DNA from: Benincasa hispida
Taxonomy: Eukaryota; Streptophyta; Magnoliopsida; Cucurbitales; Cucurbitaceae
NCBI RefSeq assembly: GCF_009727055.1
Contig: NC_052350.1
Location: 23,123,331-23,187,330 of the forward strand
Direction: 5' to 3'
Length of the DNA: 64,000 bases
The notes under the pieces are model-generated. The model did not search any database. It was given only the letters and a program-made list of their open reading frames with translations, and was not told the origin of the DNA. The position numbers and the translations under genes were made by a program. Below are positions 11,093-23,425 of this stretch, piece after piece. How positions within the stretch are numbered: position 1 is the stretch's first letter; each line of letters begins with the position of its first letter.

Positions 11093-13105
11093 TGCTGGAA
11101 TACAAAACCATGCAGTAGAAGAAAATATGATCATTAAGCATTCTAATTCCTTAACTTTGACATCAAAATAAGCATGTTTATAGGGTATTAAGAGGGTTTC
11201 AATACATACTTTTGAAGATCCTCTTCAAACACAAATTTGAGCTGCAATCTTCTCCAATTGAAGTCGTGGACCACCAAGAGATCTTCTCTAATATTACTAG
11301 CCTTAAATTTGAGTGGTGGGACTCACAATTAGGCTGAATTTTTGAAGTTTTTGGTGTGGGTTTGAAGAGAGGGAAAAAAAATTTCTACAGAAACTAGTTT
11401 TTCAGCAGTTTCTTTTCATATTCAATCTCAAAATTGAAGAGTTTTATCATTTCCTTTCATGCAGGCACTCAAGAGACCAGTTGATGCCACTTCAAATGCA
11501 TGAAATTAATGGACAATGTGTGTGAATTAGAAGAATCCACCACCCATCAAGAGAATTTTGGATGTTTCCACTAACAACTTAATTTCCAATTTTAGTTAAT
11601 TTTATTTTAATTAATTCCAAAATTAACTAAAATCTAATTTAATTAATTCTAAATTAATTAATTTCAAAATTTTGAAACCCAATATCTCAAAATTCTCAAA
11701 TTGAAAATTTATTTTATTTTAATTAATTAAACATATTTATTTAATTAAATAATAATTTAAGATCAAATATTACATTAATCACACACCTAATTTTAAACAT
11801 GAATCCTATTCATGTAAATCAACATTTAAATATTATAAACTCTCTAATTTCATTTAATTTCGATAAATTAAACGTTAATTAATTATATCAAATATGATTA
11901 TACAAACCCTAATTTGAATTTGAACTATTCAAATTCAAACCCCAAATTCAATTTGAACATTTTAAGTTGAAATTCAATTTGAACACTTCAAATTGATATC
12001 ATTCCAAATTCACTCAATTTATTAATTCAAGGTTTTCGTGTTTTACGAGCTAGTACATGGACCTTATGGACTTACAGATCATGAGCTCCAACGATTTGAG
12101 ATTAATTAACTAAAACTCTTTAGATCGAATCAATCAATATTCGTTAACTATCGAGTCACACCACTATAGCTTGATAGTTGCACTCTCCTCACTGTAGATA
12201 TATTTATGTTAACTTGATTTAACCATAATTAGTAAGTTGACCCTTCACAGGTTGTTCGTCAAACGGTTGGGTTAAATGCTGTTTTACCCTCGAAATTACG
12301 TCTTGCTCCTTAGGTTCCACTGATCTTCTAATGAATAATTGGTTTGTGATCCAATCACTAAACTGGATCCTTCTCGGGCCAATAAGATGATAGGGTCCAT
12401 TGTTCAAGATCTGGATTCAGCACTTAAGAGAACAACCTTCCTCCTATCCCTAAATCGGGTAGGCGTGAATTTCATCTTGTACTCTATGTCTCTAGCTATC
12501 TACTCGGTCTTACCCTTGAAATGGGAGTCTTATTGAGCCAACGTTGTTGAGCTAACCCTCACCTATGCAAATTTAAGGATAATTCTGAATAAACAGGAGT
12601 TCATAGTTAGCTTAAGATTAAGATCAAGTTACCTAGGTCATCGCTATAAAATAGTCAGTCTTAAACAGTAAACAATGTTATAAAGTAAGAGTGACTTATT
12701 TCTTGGTCTGATCTTATGCAAACTCATTGCACAGAATGCTCTCACTCCTCATGTCACCACATGAACGAATCAGGATCACTTCGTTTGTAGCACTTTACAA
12801 CTCCTTGTAACAACTACGGAGTGGGTCGCATTCGATAGTGTTACCAGAATAAGGCACCCAATATTATTCGTATACTATAGATCATTTTGATTATTTACTC
12901 GAACCTGATCCATTTTTATATCTCCACATAAAGTTCAAGTACTCATATAACAACCATGGATCTTAGTTTATTGGATTTAGCTTTTACAAGTACAAATTAC
13001 AAATTCAATAACAACTTTATTGAAGAAATCTTGAATAACATCTTTATTGATAATAGAAAATTTTTAACTCTACAAACTGCGAGTTTTAGGACATACAACC
13101 CAACA
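11093..13105 (-). repeat. 3' LTR of element B
   Basis: About 2.01 kb, collinear with 20935-22917. It ends (plus strand) in ACATACAACCCAACA, then the purine tract in antisense (AACTCCCATTTGGACT). It shares long AT-rich blocks and the CAGATCATGAGCTCCAACGA segment near 12077 with the other LTR. Confidence 0.85.
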
Positions 13106-13888
13106 AACTCCCATTTGGACTAAAACTCCAGTGGATAAATATATACAATGTTGAGTTCAATGAGAGAAAACAAAATGAATACATACAATAAACTAGGGCA
13201 TTAGATACCCACTATTTCTTCCACGGGCCCTAGTTCTAAGTATCTCGTAGTTCTAGTCCCACTAGATGACCCTCAAACACTTTAGCCAAAAGGGCCGTTG
13301 TAAATGGATCAGCTAAGTTGTCTTGTGAGGCTATTTACATGACAATCACGTCTTCTCTATGTACAATCTTCCTGATGAGATAGTACTTTCGTTTGATGTG
13401 CTTTCCACATTTATGGCTTCCAGGTTCCTTTGATTTTTCAAGTGATCCATTGTTATCACAATATAGGGTGACCGGCAGGTGCATATTTGGAACTACTTCC
13501 AAATCGGCCAGGAATTTAATGAGCCTACTGCTTCTTTTGCTGCTTCACTTATAGCTACATACTCAGCTTCCATTGTGGAGTCAACAATACTACTTTGCTT
13601 GATACTTCTTCACACTACTACTCCTCCATTCAGAGTGAATACTGACCCTGAAGTTTTCCTTGAATCAATATCGATTTGGAAGTCAGAATTAGTGTGTCCA
13701 TTAAGGATCAGATCCTTAGCACCATACACAAGCATATAATTCCTCATTCTCTGAAAATACTTAATGATGTTCTTAACGACAGTCTAATGATCATATCCTA
13801 GATTGAACTGAGATCTGTTGACTATTCCAACTGTATGGCATATTTCGAGACAAGTACACAACATGGCATACATTAAGCTTCCTACTGC
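13106..13888 (-). pseudogene. Element B: RNase H fragment
   Basis: The minus strand encodes the copia RNase H signature MEAEYVAISEAAKEA near 13574-13530, plus preceding SVFTLN-like and SDFQ-like residues. Frames are broken by stops. The fragment continues into the RT part on the other side of the solo LTR (GSLMYAM on this side, MKRIPYAS on the other). Confidence 0.75.
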
Positions 13889-13893
13889 TGATG

Positions 13894-15748
13894 TGTTAGG
13901 TTTTATATCCTAAAACTCGCAGTTTTTAAAATTATACATATTCTATAATCAATATACTTATTATTGATTTCATAAATTGTATGAAAGTATAAATCAAATA
14001 AACTAAGACCTATGACTATTGTATGAGTACTTGAACTTTATATGGAGACATAAAAGTGGATTAAGTTCGAGTAAATAGTCAAACTGATCTATGGTACATG
14101 AGTAAGGTTGGGTACCTTATTCTGGTAACACCTTTGGATACGACCTACTTTGTAGTTGTTACAAAGAGTTGTAAAGTGCTATATATGACGTGATCCTAAT
14201 TCGTACATATTATGACATGAGGAGTGGGGGCGTCCTATGCAATGAGTTTGCATAAGATCAGACCAAGAAATAAGTCACTCTTACTTTATAACGCTGTTTA
14301 CTGAGACTGACTATTTCACCTTGATGACCTAGGTAACTCGATCTTAATCTTGAGCTAACTATGAACTCCTGTTTATTCAGGATTGCCCTTAGATTTGCAT
14401 AGTGATGGTTGGCTCAATAGCGCCGACTCAATAAGACTCCCATTTTAGTGGTAAGATTGGATAGATAACTGGTGACATAGGGTGCAAGACGAAGTTCATG
14501 TTACCCTATTTAGGAATAAGAGAAAGGTTGTTCTCTCAAGTACTGAATCCAGGTCTTGAACAAGGGCCTCACCCTCTCACTGGGCTAAGAGAGTTTGGTT
14601 TAGTGATTGGATCACAAATCAGTTGTTCATTAGAGGATTAATAGGGACTTGAGGAATAAGACGTAATCGCAGAGGTAAAACAAATATTTGACCCAGCCGT
14701 TATTATGAACAACCTGTGAAGGGTCAACTTGCTGATTATGGTTAAATCATGTGGACATAATATACCTATAGTGAGGGGAGTGCAACTATGGGCTTTAGTG
14801 GAGTGACCCATTAGTTAACAAATGGAGATTAATATGGTCTAATGAGTTTAGCCAATTAATCTCAGATCGTTGGAGCCCATGATCTGTAGGTCCACAAGGT
14901 CCCTCTACTAGCTCGTAACGGACTAGCTCTAAAATAGTGTGATAAGTTAACTTGAAACGTTCAAATTAGAATTAAGGGAATTATTAATTATATGAGATAT
15001 AATTACATGTTTAATTCGAGAATTAAGCAGAATAAGAGAATTTATATATTTAAAAATGATTTAAATATATAAAGATGGATATGTGTTAAAATTAATTTAA
15101 TATTTGATATTAAATTAATTTAGTTTATTTAATAATTAGTTTATGAAATTAATTAATTTTTTCAGTTTTAGAATCAAAATAGATTTTATAAAATCATTTT
15201 TGATTTTATGATAAAATTGGAAATTTAGAAAAGCAAAACACAAAATGGAAAAATTGGGTTTTCCTTTATCCATCACTTAAGTTGCTCACACAAATAGCAT
15301 CTTCTTTGTCTTGTCTTCTCCTAGCATGAATTGCATCTCATGCAACTCTCTCCTTTGCATGTTGATTTGCAATATAATGAAGAGATTAGAGTGAAAATTG
15401 GGCATGTAATCTATAGAGAATTTTAGAGAAAATTCGAGTTGAAGAAGGGGTTCTTCATCAAGATTACTGCTGTGAGCTTTTCTTCTTCATCCCTTGATTC
15501 AAGCTTGTTTTCAGTCCCACAACTCAATCTAGAGCACCAAGAAAATAGTGGGAAATATCTTGAGGTGGTCTACAACAAGATTAGGAAAAGATAGCAGCTG
15601 GAGAAAAATCTTTGAAGAAGTTCTACAAGAGGTATGTCTTGAAACTCACTTGTTTTCTGCAAGAGCATGTTTTATATTTTGCCAAAATTAGTAAATTAGA
15701 GTACTTAGATGATCCTTGTGCTTCCGCTATTGCTGATACAATCCTACA
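13894..15748 (+). mobile_element. Copia solo LTR inserted in pol of element B
   Basis: A 1855-bp LTR from TGTTAGGTTTTAT to GATACAATCCTACA, flanked by a perfect 5-bp duplication TGATG at 13889-13893 and 15749-15753. Removing it and one TGATG restores the continuous RT/RNase H reading (IPYAS-AVGSLMY on the minus strand). Its sequence is close to the solo LTR at 9137-10978. Confidence 0.9.
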
Positions 15749-16730
15749 TGATGCATATGGAATTCGTTTCATAACCTCAACTTCTTGAGGCTTCTTAGGA
15801 CTTTGTTGCTTAGACAGATGAATTCTATGTCTGAAAGGAAACATTCCTTTCTTGGAAGTTTTCATTTTATATCTAGACAACATATTGTCTATATAAGATG
15901 CCTGAGATAATGCTAAAGTTCTATTCTTTCGGTTCTGAACTATTTGGATCCCAAGAACATATTGTGCTTTATCCAAATATTTCATTTGGAATTGTGTAGC
16001 AAGCCATCTCTTGACATTAGCCAGAAATTCTACTTCATTTCCTATGAGTAGAATATCATTAACATACATAACCAGAAAAGCAAAAATTTTGTTAACGATT
16101 TTCTTGTAAGCACAAGGTTCGTAAACATTTTCAAAGCCATAAGATTTGATCGCAGTGTCAAATCTTATATTACAGGATCGAGACGCTTGTTTCAATCCAT
16201 AAATGGATCAATTAAGCTTATAAACCTTTTGCTCTTGACCCTGTTCAATAATCCCTTCTAGTTGAGACATATAGATACTCTCCTCAAAATAGCCACTTAG
16301 GAAGGATGTCTTGACATCCATTTGCCAGATTTCATAATCATAAAATGCAACTATGGACAAAAGTATTCTAATGGACTTTATCATGGCAACCGGAGAGAAG
16401 GTTTCTTCATAGTCTACCCCATCTCTTCGGGTAAACCTTTTGTCACAAGCCTAGCTTTGTAAGTCTGTACCTTTCCAGCTTGGTCTCATTTTTTCTTGTA
16501 GATCCGCTTGCAGCTGATGGGTTTTACTCTTTCTGGTTGATCTACAACGTCCCAGACTGAATTGAAGTACATTGACTCCGTTTCATGGTCCATGACTTTA
16601 ATCCACTGGTCCTTATCCACATCTTCCATTGATTGTTTAAAAGTTAATGGATCCTCTAAGCCATCATCTGGTATGATGACTTGTGTTTCAGTTAAACCCA
16701 TATACTGGTCAGACTATTGTATAACCCTCA
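15749..16730 (-). pseudogene. Element B: reverse transcriptase
   Basis: Copia RT in pieces on the minus strand. DPLTFKQSMEDVDKDQW and ESMYFNSVWDVVDQPERVKP lie near 16650-16510. MDVKTSFLSGYFEESIY-type residues lie near 16330-16270. QASRSCNIRFDTAIKSYGFE leads to FLVMYVNDILLIGNEVEFL near 16100-16030. The catalytic YVDD box reads YVND, so one of the two metal-binding aspartates is replaced by asparagine. A stop interrupts the SIYG motif and frames shift near 16480. Non-functional as written. Confidence 0.85.
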
Positions 16731-17875
16731 CATTACGTCGAGGCATTCTCAACTCCTTAGAAGGATGTGAAATACAGTTTCATCAACAACTTTTGTTGAT
16801 GGACTTGTGCGATCTACAACTCTTGTTAATGCATTTGTCGTTTCTCTGGTCATTTCATCTATTACCAGCCTATTACGAGGTTGATAATTTTGAATGTGGT
16901 CTTCCTCTAGGAAATTTATATTTGTCGATACAAATATCTTATCTTCTTGAGGACCATAAAAGAAATCACCTTTTGTCTCATCAGGGTAACCTATAAATAG
17001 GCATACCTTTGAATGGCGTTCACTTCTTAGGATTTTGCACCAACACATGTGTTGGACATCCCCAGATCCTAAAATGATGTAAACTACCTTTACGTCCTCT
17101 CTATAGCTCGTAAGATGTTTCAGAAACACTTTTCGAAGGAACCATGTTCAAAATATATACTACAGTATGAACTACATAACCCTAAAAAGAACTTGGCAAC
17201 TAAGCATAACTCATTATAGAACGAACCATGTCTAATAAGGTTCTATTTCTCCTTTCTGCCACACCATTTTGTTGAGGAGTGCCAGATGCTGTGAGTTGTG
17301 ATTGGATTCTGTGTTCTATCAAATAGTCCTAGAATTTCAAGTCCATATACTCACCCTCTCGATCTGATCGAAGTGTTTTAAGCCTTTTACCTAATTGGTT
17401 CTCAACCTCAACCTTATATTCCTTGAACTTTTCATATGTTTCGGACTTATGATACATTAGGTAAATATGACCATACCTTGAATAGTCATCAACGAAGCTG
17501 ATGAAATATTCATACCCTCTTTTAGCTTTAACATTCCTTGGACCACAAAGGTCTGAATGTACCAGCTTCAAGGGTTCTTTGACCTAAGACCTTTTCCAGA
17601 AAAATATATTTTAGTTATTTTACCCTAAAGACAAGATTCACACGGCAGTAATGATCTGTCTTCTAACTAATTTAGATGACCGTGCTTAACCAATATCTCA
17701 ATCCTATTGAGATTGATGTGACCAAGTCTCAAGTGCCAAAGATAGGCATTTGGAGAAATTTTCCTTTTCTTATTTTGAGTCTCAGTTGTTTTAAACATCT
17801 CTATGTTTAAAGCGACTTTTACCTCAGTCAGTTTTAACATGTACAAGTTATTTTTTAATTTTGCAAACTAATATT
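16731..17875 (-). pseudogene. Element B: integrase with GAG-pre-integrase zinc finger
   Basis: Minus strand, 5' to 3': HLRLGHINLNRIE (HHCC zinc finger, about 17760-17680) with CESCL; core start KLVHSDLCGPRNVKAKRGYE (about 17571-17510), with the first catalytic D in HSDLCGP; FVDDYSRYGHIYLM; then LRSDREGEYMDLKF with the second D (about 17360-17330). The C-terminal part is at 17129-16749 (KVCLFIGYPDETKGDFFYGP, FLEEDHIQNYQPRNRLV). Integrase joins the DNA copy to the host chromosome. Broken by stops between 17330 and 17130. Confidence 0.85.
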
Positions 17876-18300
17876 AATATCTTTCGAAATAATGAACACT
17901 TCTTTATTTTCAAAAGAAACTTTATAATTTCATAGAAGGAATGTAATAAACATTTTCAAGTAAAATGTACCTATCTCCTATAAATAACTTCCTATCTCCC
18001 ACTGCTTTAGCTGAAACAACCTCCCTGGTCCCTATCTTAAAGGTTGCTTCGCCTTCTGTAAGTTGTCTCCAGGAACTAGTTTCCTGAGAGAAAATACAGA
18101 TATGATTAGCGGCACTTGAATCTATTATCCAGTTTTTTTTTTTTTTTTTTTTTATCATTTTCCACTAAACATATTTTGATAACTAGTAAATAACATTTAC
18201 TCTGTCATTCGAATTTTGCATTCTCATCTATATAATTTAAAACTTTAGATGAGTTGGGAGATAGAGAACAATCCTCTGTTAAAACTTGTTTTGAATCATC
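17876..18300 (-). pseudogene. Element B: protease and gag remnant with a 21-base poly-A insertion
   Basis: The minus strand reads KICLVENDKKK..., a lysine run encoded by 21 A (plus-strand T at 18133-18153), then WIIDSSAANHI, the copia aspartic protease site normally WIIDSGATNHI. The catalytic D is present but the DSG glycine is serine. QLTEGEATFKIGTREVVSAK and LLENVYYIPSMKL follow. Upstream only a short gag tail is visible (about 18300-18175), so most of gag is deleted. Confidence 0.75.
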
Positions 18301-18879
18301 ATTTGCTAGTAATTTTCATGTTTAATTGTTATTATCATTAATTTAAGTGGAAGCGAGTATTTTAGAAGAATTCGACATGTTGAAAGTTTAAATATATTCT
18401 TATTAGTAAATTGCAACTAAATCCAACTCGAATGTTAGCAAAAAGTAATAATATACCCATTATCATTATTTATTTGCAACGATACTATAATGAGTCAGAA
18501 TAAGTGCTACCGAGGGGCAGTCAAATATTCCTTCACTAAAGCAAGACATTCTTGACTAAATACTATCTCCAGAATAACTCTTATTTCTATAGTCATTTAG
18601 CTACCATTTTCAGTAAAAAACTACTAACACTTAGTAATTCTGTAAGTGTAACCCTCCATTTTTAGACTTCAAAGGTCGGTCCCAACAATGCTACCGAATT
18701 GGAGAGTTAAGGTTGGGAATGGACTTAAGAAATCCTATCCATTTATGAAGTTTGGGTTGTTCTGAATCCTATGTTACAACCCTTCGAAGGGATCGTCGCG
18801 GTGAACGACTAGCTAGTGCCGCCTAAAAATGACAGCAGGCGCAACATAGGAATCTCATGGTTTAAACTAATGGAAAGAA

Positions 18880-19385
18880 CCGTAGGATATGTTGACACAT
18901 TTTCTTCACTCACTTACTATGAACTATTTCCCCCATTCACCTTGTTCTTAACCCATACAAACACTTTCCAAATGGAGCAGTCGAGGTATAATCGACACAA
19001 AGCGTTGTATAGACCTCATGGTCTGAACTTTCTAGGGATGTAAGAGTTGAAATCAATATATCACATATTTAATTTTACAATGAACAACTTTCCCTTGTTC
19101 ACCTTGATCTTGACTCATATAAACACTTTTCGAATGGAGCAGTCAAGGTATAATCGACACGAAGCGTTGCATGAACCTCATGGTGTGAACTCTTTAGGGA
19201 TGTGAGAATTAAAATAAAAACATCATGTATTTGATTTTACTATGAATAACTTCCCCTATTCATCTAGATCTTGATTCATGCAAACACTTTCCGAATGGAG
19301 GTCATTCCCAGGGTGACACAAAGCGAAACATGAATCTCGATTATGAACTCTTAGGGACACGAGAGCAAAAAATAATATATCGTAT
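18880..19385. repeat. Three tandem ~170-bp modules in the leader of B
   Basis: Each module has a poly-pyrimidine/CATTCACC part, a CAAACACTTTCCGAATGGAG part and an AAAGCGTTGCATGAACCTCA-type part followed by TAGGGATGTGAG. Copies are at about 18900-19050, 19080-19215 and 19240-19385. Related modules occur in the leaders of A (about 27780-27935), D (46800-47060) and E (57440-57650). Confidence 0.6.
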
Positions 19386-20317
19386 ATGTTATTAATCTCT
19401 CACTGAAGCATTCTAATAACATATCATATACGTTATTAAATTTCAACTGAAGTGTTCTAATAACATATCATATATGCTATTAAACTCCCACTGAAGTGTT
19501 TTAACATTTGTTTGGGTATACTTTTACTCAAGTTTGTTCCGGCTAATTAAATAATCTTAGTCTAGGTGTTTATCCAAGTATCATGTTTATATTTGGATTT
19601 AACCTACAATATCTAGATGATAAACCAGTTTTAAAACCTTACACCACTTACGTATTGCTCATAAAACTGGTTAACAACACTCAACTATTTAGCCATAATC
19701 CGTAGATAGGAGGTGTTCCATAGACCGTCAACTTAAATACCCCCAGCCTTAGACAGGATTATATACCGATTGAAATTGTTTCCCAAATTTTATAGGAAAA
19801 CAATTTATTTTAACTATTAAAACAAATGGTTAACCTACATGAGCATATAACTTATCTTTGTTAGGGATTTTAATGTCTAATCCAATTTTATAACAACTTA
19901 AAAAACTTTAGACATGCTTTTGCATCCATAACATACATCAAATATCTCATGATTTAATATAATACTTATATTAAAATAATTGAAACCCTAAACATGCATA
20001 ATATATATATTATAACATCTTATAACATACTTTTAATGCATATAACATGCTTCCTATGGTGGGATTTTAAATCTACATGACATACTATATGCACATACAA
20101 GATTTATTTAATTATAACATACATCACATGCATAAATAATTAAACACAAACTGATATGGTTTAGTTTTGGCATTCTCAAGCAAACAAAGGTCTAATTATT
20201 ACAATAATAACCAAAATTGGCTCAAAACACTTCTGGATTGCTTGAACTGCCCTGAACCAAACCTGAACCTCTCGAACCAGACCTCTAATGCTCAAGATTG
20301 GGCTGAACCGAGAAAAA

Positions 20318-20632
20318 AACCATCGAGTACCATCGAGCACGAGTATCAATTATGCCATCGAGCATCGAGTATACCATCAAGCATGAGCATCAAGTATGCC
20401 ATTGATCATCAAGTATGGCATCATGCATCGAGTATGCCATAGAGCATTGAGTATGCCATCGAACATCGAGTATGGCATCGAGCATGAGCATCAAGTACAT
20501 GCCATTGAGCATCGAATATGCCATCGACCATGAGCATCAAGTACATGCCATCGAGCATCGAGTATGGCATCGTCCATCGAGTATGCCATTGAGCATGAGC
20601 ATCAAGTATGCCATCGAGCATTGAGTATGACA
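20318..20632. repeat. CATCGAG minisatellite in the leader of B
   Basis: About 300 bp made of variants of GCCATCGAGCATCGAGTAT and GAGCATGAGCATCAAGTAT, about 19-36 bases per higher-order unit. Present only in B among the five leaders. Frames across it (for example MLDGILDAHAQWHT on the minus strand) are products of the repeat. Confidence 0.85.
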
Positions 20633-20920
20633 TTGTTTCAAGTATAAGGCAGTGGTTGAAAAACCAGTTTCTGCTGCTCGACCTTCTTCACTTCTTTCTT
20701 TAATTACAATCTAATTTCAACTCTAATGACTCCAATTGAATTACAGGCACTTAATCACACATTAAAGCTCATCAGTCAAAAGCTAATTACAAGAATTAAA
20801 ACATAATTGAAGAGAATTCAATACCAAAACTTAAAAAAACATATCAGTTTACCATTTTCATACAACTTATGAAAAACACCTACCAAGCCAAAATTAACTC
20901 GAATTGAATGCTTAAATGAT

Positions 20921-20934
20921 GCTCTGATACTAAT
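20921..20934 (-). promoter_or_regulatory. Primer-binding site of element B
   Basis: On the minus strand ATTAGTATCAGAGC directly follows the 5' LTR, matching the plant copia PBS ATTGGTATCAGAGC, complementary to the 3' end of initiator tRNA-Met, with one change. It fixes the LTR boundary and the element orientation. Confidence 0.85.
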
Positions 20935-22917
20935 TGTTGGAATACAGAACCATGTAGCAGAAGAAAACAGGATCATTAAGCATTCTAATTTCTTAATTTT
21001 GACATCAAAACAAGCATGATCATAGGGTATTAAGAGGGTTCCAACACATACCTTTGAATATCCTCTTCAAACACGAATTTGAGTTGCAATCTTCTCCAAT
21101 TGAAGTCGTGGACCACCAAGAGATCTTCTCTACTATTCTCAGCCTTGAATTTGAGTGGTGAAACTCATAATTGGGTTGAATTTGTGAAGGTTTTGGTGTG
21201 AGTTTGAAGAGAGGGAAAAACAATTTCTACAAAAACTAGTTTTCAACAGATTCTTTTCACATTCAATCTCAAAATTGAAGAGTCTTATCATTTCTTTTCA
21301 TGCAGGCACTCAAGAGACCAGTTGATACCACTTCAAATGCATGGAATTAATGGGCAATGTGTGTGAATTGGAAGAATCCACCTCCTATCAAGAGGAGTTT
21401 GGATGTTTTAACTAACAACTTAATTTCTAATTTTAATTAATTCCAAAATTAACTAAAATCTAATTTAATTAATTCTAAATTAATTAAATTCAAAATTTTG
21501 AAACCCAATATCTCAAAATTTTCAAATTTTCAAATTAATTTTATTTTAATTAATTAAACATATTTAGTTAATTAAATATTAATTTAATATCAAATATTAA
21601 ATTAATCACACAACTAATTTTAAACATAAATCCTATTCATGTAAATCAACATTTAAATATTATAAACTCTCCAATTTTATTTAATTTCGATAAATTAAAC
21701 GTTAATTAATTATATCAAATATGATTATACAAACCCTAATTTGAATTTGAACTATTCAAATTCAAACCCTAAATTCAATTTGAACATTTCAAATTGAAAT
21801 TCAATTCGAACACTTCAAATTGATATCATTCTAATTCACTCAATTTATTAATTCAAGGTGTTCGTGTTTTACGAGCTAGTAGAGGGATCTTATGGACCTA
21901 CAGATCATGAGCTCCAACAATTTGAGATTAATTGGCTAAAATTCTTTAGACCGAATTAGTCAATATTTGTTAACTATCGAGTCACACCACTATAGCTTGA
22001 TAGTTGCATTCTTCTCATTGTAGATATATTCGTGTCCACTTGATTTAACCATCATCAATAAGTCGACCCTTCATAGGTTGTTCGTAATAACGGCTGAGTC
22101 AAATGTTGTTTTACCCCCGAAATTACGTCTTGCTTCTTAAGTTTTACTGATCCTCTAATGAATAATTGGTTTGTGATCCAATCACTAAACTGGATCCCTC
22201 TCGGGCCAATGAGAGGGTGGGGCTCATTGTTCAAGACCTAGATTCAACACTTAAGAGAACAACCTTCCTCCTATCCTTAAATCGGGTAGGCGTGAATTCC
22301 ATCTTACACCCTATGTCCCCAACTATCTGCCCAGTCTTACCCTTGAAATGGGAGGCTTATTGAGCTGACGTTGTTGATCCAACCCTCACTTATGCAAATC
22401 TAAGGATAATCCCGAATAAACAGAAGTTCATAGTTAGCTCAGAACTAAGGTCAAGTTACCTAGGTCATCGCTATGAAATAGTCAATCTTAAACAGTAAAC
22501 AACGTTATAAAGTAAGAGTGATTTATTTCTTTGTCCGATCTCATGCAAACTCATTGCACAGGAAACCACCACTCCTCATTTCACCACATGAACGAATCGG
22601 GATCACTTCGTTTGTAGCACTTTACAACTCCTTGTAATAGCTACATAGTGGGCCACATCCGATAATGTTACCAGAATAAGGCACCCAACCTTATTCGTAT
22701 ACTATAGATCATTTTGACTATTTACTCGAACCTGATCCACTTAAGTTCAAGTACCTATATAATAGCCATGAATCTTAATTTATTGGATTTAGTCTTTAAA
22801 AGTGAAATTTACAAATTCAATAACAACTTTATTGAAGAAATGTTGCATAACATCTTTATTGATAATAGAAAATGTTTAACTCTACAAACTGCAAGTTTTA
22901 GGACATACAACCCAACA
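20935..22917 (-). repeat. 5' LTR of element B
   Basis: About 1.98 kb. On the minus strand it starts TGTTGGGTTGTATGTCC and ends GTATTCCAACA next to the PBS. Collinear with the 3' LTR at 11093-13105. Confidence 0.85.
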
Positions 22918-23420
22918 GTAGATACTTTCTTCAAGATAGTCATTTAGAAAGGCTGCCTTGACGTCTATTTGCCATATCTCATAATTATAAAAGGCCACAA
23001 TGGACAAGAGCATTCTAATCAACTTAATCATGGCAACCAGAGAGTTTATTTCTTCGTAATCTACCCACTCTCTTTGAGTAAACCCTTTTGCCAAAAGTCT
23101 AGTCTTATAGGTCTGTACCTTACCGGCTTGATCTAGTTTCCTCTTGTAAATCTATTTGCAACCAATAGATTTTTCCCCATCTAATTGATCTACAAGTTTC
23201 TAGACTGAATTAAAGTACATAGACTCCATTTCGAGGTCCATTGCTTTTATCCACTAGTCTTGTTGTCGACATCTTCCATTTCCTGTTTAAAGGTTAATGG
23301 ATCCTCTAAGCCATCATTAGATATAATGACTTGAGTTTTTGTCAAATCCATGTAACGGTTAGGCTGTTGAACAACTCTCCTACTATGTCGAGACAATTTC
23401 AACTCTTAAGAAGGATGTGA
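22918..23420 (-). pseudogene. Element A: N-terminal RT fragment
   Basis: The minus strand encodes MAKGFTQREWVDYEE, then IKLIRMLLSIVAFYNYEIWQ and IDVKAAFLNDYLEESIY, the finger/palm part of copia RT carrying the first catalytic aspartate (IDVKAAF). Further upstream are EDPLTFKQ-like and SMYFNSV-like remnants (23320-23190). It joins to 11092 after removal of element B. The gypsy-type LTR at 23426 cuts its upstream side. Confidence 0.8.
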
Positions 23421-23425
23421 CTGAC

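Larger units (their letters stand above)
18301..20934 (-). other. Element B: long non-coding leader
   Basis: Between PBS and protease there is about 2.6 kb without a usable frame. It contains a conserved leader block (about 19690-19760), shared with the other four elements, that in element orientation includes TAAGGCTGGGGGTATTTAAG. It also has TTATAA inverted repeats (TTATAACATCTTATAA at about 20010-20025) and the two repeat arrays listed separately. Leader transcripts probably serve packaging or translation control; that is inference. Confidence 0.65.
11093..22917 (-). mobile_element. Copia LTR retrotransposon B, inserted in RT of element A
   Basis: Minus-strand element with two LTRs (5' 22917-20935, 3' 13105-11093), an initiator-Met PBS at 20934-20921 and internal genes in copia order. 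Flanking 5-mers are ACAGA (left) and GTAGA (right). The uninterrupted sequence in B itself reads ATAGA at the homologous place, so these are diverged copies of one target duplication. It carries a solo LTR at 13894-15748. Internal length without it is about 6.0 kb, which is short because most of gag is missing. Confidence 0.85.

Noticed and set aside
16562..16996. 144-residue plus-strand frame
   Set aside because: Antisense shadow of the integrase/RT region of element B.
20318..20632. CATCGAG array considered as a CRISPR-like array or coding repeat protein
   Set aside because: Units are degenerate, without conserved repeat/unique spacer alternation, in a plant retrotransposon leader. Open frames across it follow from the repeat period and lack a start context or homology.
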